Source: Spirochaetia bacterium (GTDB lineage: Bacteria > Spirochaetota > Leptospirae > Leptospirales > Leptonemataceae). From it: a stretch of DNA of 5,239 nucleotides. Under the pieces are notes generated by a model, which worked only from the letters and a program-made list of their open reading frames with translations, did not search any database and had not been told where the DNA came from. The stretch's first letter is position 1, and the number at the start of each line of letters is the position of its first letter. Both the position numbers and the translations under genes were made by a program. This document shows positions 1-5,239 of the stretch, piece after piece. The stretch is from the NCBI GenBank assembly GCA_016195395.1, contig JACPZR010000289.1, forward strand, positions 1 through 5,239, written 5' to 3'.

Positions 1-2155
1 GTGGTCATGAGGACGGGCCGTATGCGCGTGGAGGCGGCCCGCAGGACATGGCGGATGAGAGATTCGCCGGTCGCATGCAGGTCCGCGGTACGGCGAAAGA
101 CGGTGCTGACGAGAAGGATGGAGTTGTTTGTTGCGATCCCGCCGAGCATGATCATGCCGATATACGTCCCCATGTTGAGGGACATGCGGAGTACGGCGAA
201 AAGGACCAGCACTCCGCAAACGGTCAAGGGTACGGGCAAGAGGATCAAGAGCGGTTTTGAGAGGGACTCAAACAGAGCGGCCAGGAGCATATAAAGGATC
301 ACAAAGGACAGAAGGATGGAGACGAGCATCTGGCGCTGTCCCGTCTTGAGCTTTTCATATTCTTCGCCGAAACCATACACGGTATCTTTGGGAAATTCGA
401 CTGTCTTGAAGAATGCTTCCACATCCTCGGCAACTTTGTCCATGGAGGCGTCCCCGAGGCGCAGCGTGATCGAAACGCTCTTTCGTTTGTTTTTCCTCCA
501 GATTTTCGTCTCACCGGTGTCCTCGCGAAACTCGGCGACAGACCTTAGCGGGACACTCCGCCCTGTAAGCGGGACGACGAGAGACATCAGCTTGTCAGGG
601 GTGTCGTAGACATCAGGTCCAGCCCGGAAGCGTACGTCCACTTCGCGGTCCTTGTCGTAGTACTTCGTTATGACTGCACCTGATAGAAAATTCCGGACGG
701 CGGCCCCCACTTCAGACGTGGTCGTTCCGGACCGGGCCAGTGCGGTCCTCGACGGTTCAATCAGAATTTCGCCTTTCGGTTCACGGAATCTGAGAACCGC
801 CTGTTCGACGCCCTTGATACCGGTCCGGAGCTTTGTAGAGAGATCGCCCGCAAAGCCTTTGAGCACTTTGAGGTCGTCGCCGTAGAAGTCGATGTTGAAC
901 TCGCGTCCGGAGGACTCGTCCGCACCGGCGAAGTACACGAAAGCCTCCGAAAATCGGGCCGTGCGCGCCTTGAGGTCACGGATGACGTTCTCCTGCCCCG
1001 TCCGCCGCCCCTGGTCGGATAATTTGACGTTCAGAGAGGCGTGCCATTTCTCTATTTTGGCGGTCACTTCCTTTACATTCCCGCTTCCGCGGATCGAGCC
1101 CTCGATGTCGGTGACGATCTTTTCGGTTCGGGAAAGATCCGTGCCTGTTTCCAAGTCGATAGATGCTTCTAGATCGCCGGAATCCAGAGGATCGAAATAC
1201 TCCTTCTTGAGAGTACGGAAGACAAGAGGCATAAGGGTGAGGAGAATCAACGGGACGGCAAGCGTCACATAGGGACGCCGGAAAACAGGGCGCACGGCGA
1301 TTCTGTACCGGGAAACGAGTCTTGCAACGGACGCTTCCCGTCCAAGGACACGAGCCGAGTGCGCCAGTGCGGAAAAGGCGCGGGCGAAAAGGCGGGGGGC
1401 GCCGGATGCGAACCGGCTGGCCGCGACCGAGAGGAACTCGCGCATGCTCATGGTCCCCCGGGGTCTGGGAGGCGGGTTTTCGTTTCTCATGACCGCGTAA
1501 AGGAAGCAAGGGGTTATCGTGAGTGACACAAACAGGGATACGAGCAGGGAGTAGACCACAGTGACGGAGAGTCCGGAGTAGAGGCGTCGCGTCTCCGGCT
1601 CGGTGAATAAGAGTGGGATGAAAACGACGAGGGTACAGAGGGTCGCGGCGATCACTTCGGCGAACACGTTCGAAGCGCCTTCAAGAACGGCCTGCAGTGA
1701 ATCGCCGAGCCTTTCACGATGACTTTGGATCGACTCGGAAACGACAATCGAGTTGTCGATGAGCATGCCGGATCCAAGCGCGAGGCCGGAGAGGCTCATG
1801 ACGTTCAATTCAAGTCCGGACAGGAACATGAGAAAGAATGTCGCGAATACGGACACGGGAAGAGAGAGGACGATAACGAGTGTCTCGCGCGGACGTCCAA
1901 GAAATCCGTAGAGGACGAGCATGACGACGAACCCGCCGACGAAACAAGCCTCGGTGACGCGGTTGACGGCCTCCCGGATCTTCTCGCCCTGGTTGAAGGA
2001 CACCTGCTGGCGGACTCCGGCGAGACGCAGCGCCCCCGCGATCGAAATACACTTTTCGGTGATGGCCAAGGTGTTTGCGTTGCCGGCCTTCTCGACGTAT
2101 ATGGTTACACGCTCTTCTCCGTTTGTCTTTGCGATCGAATCGCGTTCGCGGTACG

Positions 2156-2163
2156 ACACTCTT
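2156..2163 (-). other. Frame break 2 in RND gene 2: about 25 residues of PN2 missing
   Basis: The middle frame gives NIYTNAKFKS and then nonsense (VVPRTRFDRKDK). One frame over, from GTG 2159 or TCG 2156, good RND sequence resumes as SYRERDSIAKTNG. Relatives carry some 25 residues here, including the V-x-L-x-D/Q-V-A-x-V strand. Gene 1 shows the matching block intact at the right edge of the window (NGTPVHLSQVATVEDGYKER, about 5212-5153), whereas gene 2 goes straight from FKS to the GYKER-like SYRER. The frame change calls for a loss of 2 more than a multiple of 3, so about 77 or 80 nt. Confidence 0.75.
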
Positions 2164-2472
2164 GAATTTTGCATTCGTGTAGATGTTGCGCTCGAAGTGC
2201 TGCGCGGGCCGGCCCCCGGGGACATAGACGTTTCCCTCAGCGACGGCCTGTGAGACGGGACCTGCGGGGATTCCGTGCGCGACGAGCCGCGACGGATCGA
2301 TGATGACCTGGATTTCCCGCTCATAGCCGCCTCCGACAAAAACCTCGGAAACGCCGTCGATCTGTTCGAATTTCGGTTTCACCGTCCGGTCGATGATTTC
2401 GCGCAGACGCTTGAGATCGTAACGGTCGCTTGAGAACGAGACAATGAACACGGGGCGGTCGGATGGATCATA

Positions 2473-2482
2473 CTTGAGAAGA
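2473..2482 (-). other. Frame break 1 in RND gene 2: about 34 residues of PN1 missing
   Basis: Read from the gene start, the frame gives GESRINLIFS and then nonsense (SMIHPTAPC) to a stop at 2379. One frame over, good RND sequence begins at AAG 2475 with KYDPSDRPVFIV. In family members roughly 34 residues lie between these two points: a Gly-Thr-Asp turn, the long PN1 helix and the LP...V strand before the K-x-D/S stretch. The deletion must be 1 more than a multiple of 3 to give this frame change, so about 100 or 103 nt. Its exact size is inferred from AcrB recalled from memory; the frame change itself is read directly. Confidence 0.75.
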
Positions 2483-2761
2483 TGAGGTTGATGCGGGATT
2501 CTCCTTCGCTCGACACAGACTGTATGTGTTCGATCCCTGCGATATCGCTGACCTGCCGTTCGATGGGGACGGTGAGAACTTCGTCTATCTTTTGGGCGGC
2601 CACACCTGGATAACGCGTAATGATCGTGATGCCGGGGCTTGCGAGGTTCGGGAGGAGGCCCACGGGAAGTCTGGACAACGAGACGGATCCGAGAAGGAAG
2701 ATGCCGCAGACGATCATAAGAGATGTAACGGGCCGGCGTACGAATGTATGGACGAGGCCGT

Positions 2762-5239
2762 TCATGAGGGGCGCCTCTTGAGCAGATCTACGACAGCGGA
2801 AAAACCCTTGAGACGCCAGGTCTCCATAAGGAGGAACAGGGTCGGGAAGGCCACGAGGGTCAGGACCGAAGACACGGTCATGCCCCCGATCATGACGACG
2901 GCCATGGGCGCCTGGAGTTCCGCGCCCTGCCCTATCCCGAGCGCAAGGGGCAGAAGGCCAAGAATGGAACTCATGGAAGTGAGGAGGATGGGCCGGATGC
3001 GTTCCCTGCCGCTTTCAAGTATGATCATGGGCAGGCGCGCGAGGTCGTCTCCGCCGGGATCTTCGTGGGCCAGTTCCTCCCTCCGTTCTTGTATGTATTC
3101 GTAGAGAATCAGCGCGTTGTTCACGACGATACCGGTCAAAAGGATCATGCCCGTTGCGGAGGTGATATTCAGGGTATGGCCGGTCAAAAGGAGGGAAATA
3201 GACACGCCGGACAGCATCATGGGAATGGCGAGCGAGAGTGTCACGGGGTGGAGGAGCGACTCGAACTGAGCTGCCAGAAGCATATAGATGAGTACGCTTG
3301 AGATGACGAACGCGAACACGAGGTTCCGCAACGACTCGACAGTCTCCTGGTTTTCGGTTTCGATTCGTATTTCGGGCCGGTTCTCTTCAGCAAGGGAGGA
3401 GAGCATTCCCTTTTCGAGTTTTTCGCGCACCGTCTCAAGGGTCTTATAGGCCCGGCCTTCCGCGCCGGACGGGAACGTTATTCGGAGCTGCTCCATGCTG
3501 CGCTGATCCTGCCGCAGGAAGGTGGGATGGCCGTAGCCTTCGCGGACAGAGAGGATGGGACCGACTGCGGTCAGGCCGCCCTGGGGGACCTCGACGAAGA
3601 TTCCGTGAAGGGCCTCGGGACTCCGGCGGTCCTTTTCACTGAGGCGCAGCCTCACGTCGATTTCGGTATCCCCTTCCCTATAAACTGTTGCGACGCTGCC
3701 GTTCACCGCCGTACGGACAACGCCGCCGATAGATTCGGGCGTCAGTCCCAGTGCTGCGATCCGGGTCCTGTCAAGATGAACCTGGATTTCCGGATCTTCG
3801 GCCACCGCGCTTGAACGGACCTGGAGATCAGGGGAAACAGAGGCGATTTCGCGGGCCGCCGAATGAGCCGCGTCCCGAAGAATTCCGCGGTCCCTGCCGT
3901 CTATGTTGAAGAGGATGGTGGATGTCGCCGTCCCGAGAAGTTCCTGGAGAGCGTCCCCCTTGATCCTGAAATTTGCATCCACACTGGATGTCTTCGCAAG
4001 GCCTGTACGCAGGGCCGCAATGAAGGAAGCGGAATCGGTCTTATCGGGATTGATGTAGTAGGTGCTTTCGGCGTGGTTGGGTTTGCGCACCCCCTTGACA
4101 CGGCTTGCGATGTCGTCCTCGTCGAAGCCGAGGTTCGTAACGGCGTGAACGCTCATGGCGTTCTTTTCAAGAAAGGAGTGGATTCTCGTGTGGAATTCGG
4201 CTGCACCATCAAGGGGCGTCCCGCCGGGGAGATCCATGTCGGAAACAACGACTCCCTGATCAACGGCTGGGAAGAGAGACTTCTTTACGACGAGGAAAAG
4301 GAGGCCTCCGGCGGCGGAGAGGGCGGCGGAGACGACGAGTACGCGCGCGGGATTCGCGATGGCGTAGCCGATAACACCTCGGTACGAATTACGGATGTAA
4401 GAGACGAGGCTTTCGGTTCTTCTGAACACGGGGGAGGCCTTGGTGTTGAGGAAGAGGAATACGCGACCGACAGGCTTCGCCGGGTCCGGCTCGACGGCGG
4501 CAAGCATTGGAATGAGGGAAAGAGAGGCGAAAAACGAAGCGAACGAAGAGAAGGTAACGGTGAGCGCGAGGTCACGGAAGACTTCTCCCGCGATTCCCGA
4601 GACAAAGATAATGGGTAGAAAGACCACGGCGGAGGTGAGTGTCGAGGCGACGACGGACTGCATGACGCGGCGGGTTCCGATGACCGCCGCATCAACGGGC
4701 GTTGTGTCGGGGTTTGCTTCCCGTTCCGCGAGTATGGCTTCGAGGACGACGATAGAGTTGTCTATGAGCATCCCGAGCCCGAGGGACAGACCGCCGAGGC
4801 TCATGAGATTGATCGAAATGCCCCGCACGTACATGGGAATGAACGTAGCGATCACAGCTACGGGAATCGTCAAGGCGACGATGAGTGCGGAGCGGATGTC
4901 CTTCAGGAAGAAGAACAGTACGAGAAACGCGAGGAACCCTCCCTGGAAGGCGTCCAACTTGACCGAATCGATCGCATCCGATATGTAGGTGGAGCGGTCC
5001 TGGATGAGTTCGAGTCTGATCTGCTTTTCGAACCGGCGGTTGACGTCACCGAGAGCTGCACGGATGTTTGCCGCGGTTTCAATCGTGTTTTTAGACGGCT
5101 CTTTCTTCAGGCCGACGATGACGGCCTCCGCGCCGTTATGGAAAGATGCTCCGCGCCGTTCCTTGTAGCCGTCCTCAACGGTGGCCACCTGGGAAAGATG
5201 TACGGGGGTGCCGTTCTCGGCCGTCGAAACGACCACCTG
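2762..5239 (-). CDS. RND-family efflux transporter (AcrB/HAE-1-like), first of a tandem pair; 5' end outside the window
   Basis: Inner-membrane subunit of a tripartite efflux pump; the family exports drugs, lipophilic compounds or other substrates by proton antiport. The substrate cannot be told from sequence. The frame is open to the right edge and 825 codons are visible; the GTG at 5236 is internal. By alignment from memory to AcrB, about 250 N-terminal residues (TM1, PN1, part of PN2) are missing. Counting from codon 5236: end of PN2 1-90; TM2 about 96-112; TM3 116-137; TM4 142-168 with GMLIDNSIVV; TM5 191-214; TM6 222-248; TM7 296-318; porter PC1/PC2 about 320-635, opening with FPAVDQG; TM8 637-657; TM9 664-685; TM10 690-715 with VVNNAL; TM11 748-766; TM12 777-804; short basic tail ending KRRPS. 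Asp159 matches AcrB D407, but D408 is Asn160 and K940 is Asn706; counterparts of R971 (Arg746) and T978 (Thr753) are present. No frame breaks. The TGA stop overlaps the start of the next RND gene, so the two are probably co-translated. Confidence 0.95.
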   Translation of the reverse strand, partial: QVVVSTAENGTPVHLSQVATVEDGYKERRGASFHNGAEAVIVGLKKEPSKNTIETAANIRAALGDVNRRFEKQIRLELIQDRSTYISDAIDSVKLDAFQGGFLAFLVLFFFLKDIRSALIVALTIPVAVIATFIPMYVRGISINLMSLGGLSLGLGMLIDNSIVVLEAILAEREANPDTTPVDAAVIGTRRVMQSVVASTLTSAVVFLPIIFVSGIAGEVFRDLALTVTFSSFASFFASLSLIPMLAAVEPDPAKPVGRVFLFLNTKASPVFRRTESLVSYIRNSYRGVIGYAIANPARVLVVSAALSAAGGLLFLVVKKSLFPAVDQGVVVSDMDLPGGTPLDGAAEFHTRIHSFLEKNAMSVHAVTNLGFDEDDIASRVKGVRKPNHAESTYYINPDKTDSASFIAALRTGLAKTSSVDANFRIKGDALQELLGTATSTILFNIDGRDRGILRDAAHSAAREIASVSPDLQVRSSAVAEDPEIQVHLDRTRIAALGLTPESIGGVVRTAVNGSVATVYREGDTEIDVRLRLSEKDRRSPEALHGIFVEVPQGGLTAVGPILSVREGYGHPTFLRQDQRSMEQLRITFPSGAEGRAYKTLETVREKLEKGMLSSLAEENRPEIRIETENQETVESLRNLVFAFVISSVLIYMLLAAQFESLLHPVTLSLAIPMMLSGVSISLLLTGHTLNITSATGMILLTGIVVNNALILYEYIQERREELAHEDPGGDDLARLPMIILESGRERIRPILLTSMSSILGLLPLALGIGQGAELQAPMAVVMIGGMTVSSVLTLVAFPTLFLLMETWRLKGFSAVVDLLKRRPS
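2774..2779 (-). promoter_or_regulatory. Shine-Dalgarno site for RND gene 2, inside the end of gene 1
   Basis: On the minus strand AAGAGG lies 8 nt before the ATG at 2765-2763. That ATG overlaps the TGA stop of gene 1 (2764-2762) as ATGA. The site supports this start for gene 2, as does the protein that follows: MNGLVHTFVRRPVTSLMI is a typical RND N-terminus, with a short cytoplasmic helix, an Arg-Arg-Pro turn and then TM1. The overlap predicts translational coupling between the two pump subunits. No promoter or terminator is seen between the genes, and there is no room for one. Confidence 0.75.

Larger units (their letters stand above)
1..2765 (-). pseudogene. Second RND-family efflux transporter of the pair, broken by two out-of-frame deletions; 3' end outside the window
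   Basis: A second AcrB/HAE-1-like pump starting at ATG 2765. It reads in three pieces. Piece 1 (2765 to about 2477, 97 codons) has the N-terminal helix, TM1 (residues about 15-33) and the start of PN1, to RINLIFS. Piece 2 (2475 to about 2158, 106 codons, another frame) has the rest of PN1 and the start of PN2, from KYDPSDRPVFIV to NIYTNAKFKS. Piece 3 (2159 to 1, 719 codons, back in the frame of piece 1) runs from SYRERDSIAKTNG through the end of PN2, TM2-TM6, TM7, PC1, PC2, TM8-TM10 and the start of TM11. It has no stop codon and leaves at RIRPVLMT, about 75 codons short of a usual C-terminus. Piece 3 has GMLIDNSIVV in TM4 (Asp codon 1757-1755) and ATNNSILL in TM10. As written, translation from 2765 stops at 2379 after 128 residues, the last 31 of them out of frame. 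Clean sequence elsewhere points to recent loss or to sequence errors. The RND identity is secure; whether the gene is truly dead is less so. Confidence 0.8.

Noticed and set aside
976..1509. A 177-codon open frame on the minus strand in another frame
   Set aside because: It overlaps piece 3 of RND gene 2, which gives family-typical sequence across the same bases; the other frame is Arg/Pro/Ser-rich and matches nothing I recognise.
1719..2253. Plus-strand open frames of 148 and 110 codons over the damaged part of RND gene 2
   Set aside because: Both are antisense to conserved RND sequence and have no recognisable domains or good start context.
2429..2480. The 8-mer TTCTCAAG occurs at break 1 (2480-2473) and again at 2436-2429 on the minus strand
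   Set aside because: A deletion between direct repeats leaves a single copy at the junction; the second copy lies inside retained good sequence, so it does not explain the deletion and is probably chance.
2156..2482. Programmed ribosomal frameshifting to join the three pieces of gene 2
   Set aside because: Conserved blocks of about 34 and 25 residues are missing at the break points, which slippage cannot supply, and I see no slippery heptamer with a following stem-loop.
2526..3104. A 192-codon plus-strand open frame spanning the gene 1/gene 2 junction
   Set aside because: It is antisense to the conserved C-terminus of gene 1 and N-terminus of gene 2, with no domain and a biased composition.
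3863..4618. A 251-codon open frame on the plus strand
   Set aside because: It lies wholly antisense to intact RND gene 1, reads as low-complexity Gly/Glu/Arg-rich protein with no recognisable domain, and is explained by the GC-rich third positions of the real gene.
1740..4800. Similar nucleotide stretches near 1750-1800 and 4757-4805
   Set aside because: These are the TM4 regions of the two paralogous pumps; the similarity is protein family conservation, not a repeat element.
5234..5236. GTG at 5236 as the start of RND gene 1
   Set aside because: The frame continues upstream to the window edge (a CAG codon at 5239-5237), and the protein at this point is already in the PN2 domain, about 250 residues from a normal RND start.

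Overview
The window is coding on the minus strand along its whole length. It holds parts of two adjacent, co-oriented genes for large RND-family (resistance-nodulation-division) inner-membrane efflux pumps of the HAE-1/AcrB-like type. RND pumps of this type belong to diderm (Gram-negative-type) envelopes. The base composition is moderately GC-rich. I cannot fix the taxon; a spirochaete or another deep diderm lineage would fit, but that is a guess.

Layout in the direction of transcription (high to low coordinates): RND gene 1 enters at the right edge (5239), already about 250 residues into the protein, and runs intact to its stop at 2762. RND gene 2 starts at 2765 in a 4-nt ATGA start/stop overlap, behind a Shine-Dalgarno-like AAGAGG, and runs off the left edge at position 1, about 75 codons short of the usual end. 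The arrangement is that of an operon encoding a paired-RND pump (compare MdtB/MdtC or MuxB/MuxC). A periplasmic adaptor and an outer-membrane channel would be expected nearby but are not in the window.

The main surprise is gene 2. Its reading frame is broken twice within about 320 bp, near 2475-2480 and near 2157-2163. At each point the frame changes and a block of conserved porter-domain sequence is missing: about 34 residues (PN1) at the first and about 25 residues (PN2) at the second. Before, between and after the breaks the protein is good RND sequence, and the last 719 codons to the left edge have no stop. As written, translation from the start would end at 2379 after 128 residues. Gene 2 is therefore a recently damaged pseudogene, or the sequence has two local deletion or assembly errors. 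Gene 1 shows no such damage.

Both pumps carry Asp-Asn instead of Asp-Asp in TM4 and Asn-Asn instead of Lys-Asn in TM10, so they share a variant of the AcrB proton-relay set. I saw no RNA genes, mobile elements, CRISPR arrays, terminators or intergenic gaps, and no clear sign of an undescribed system.
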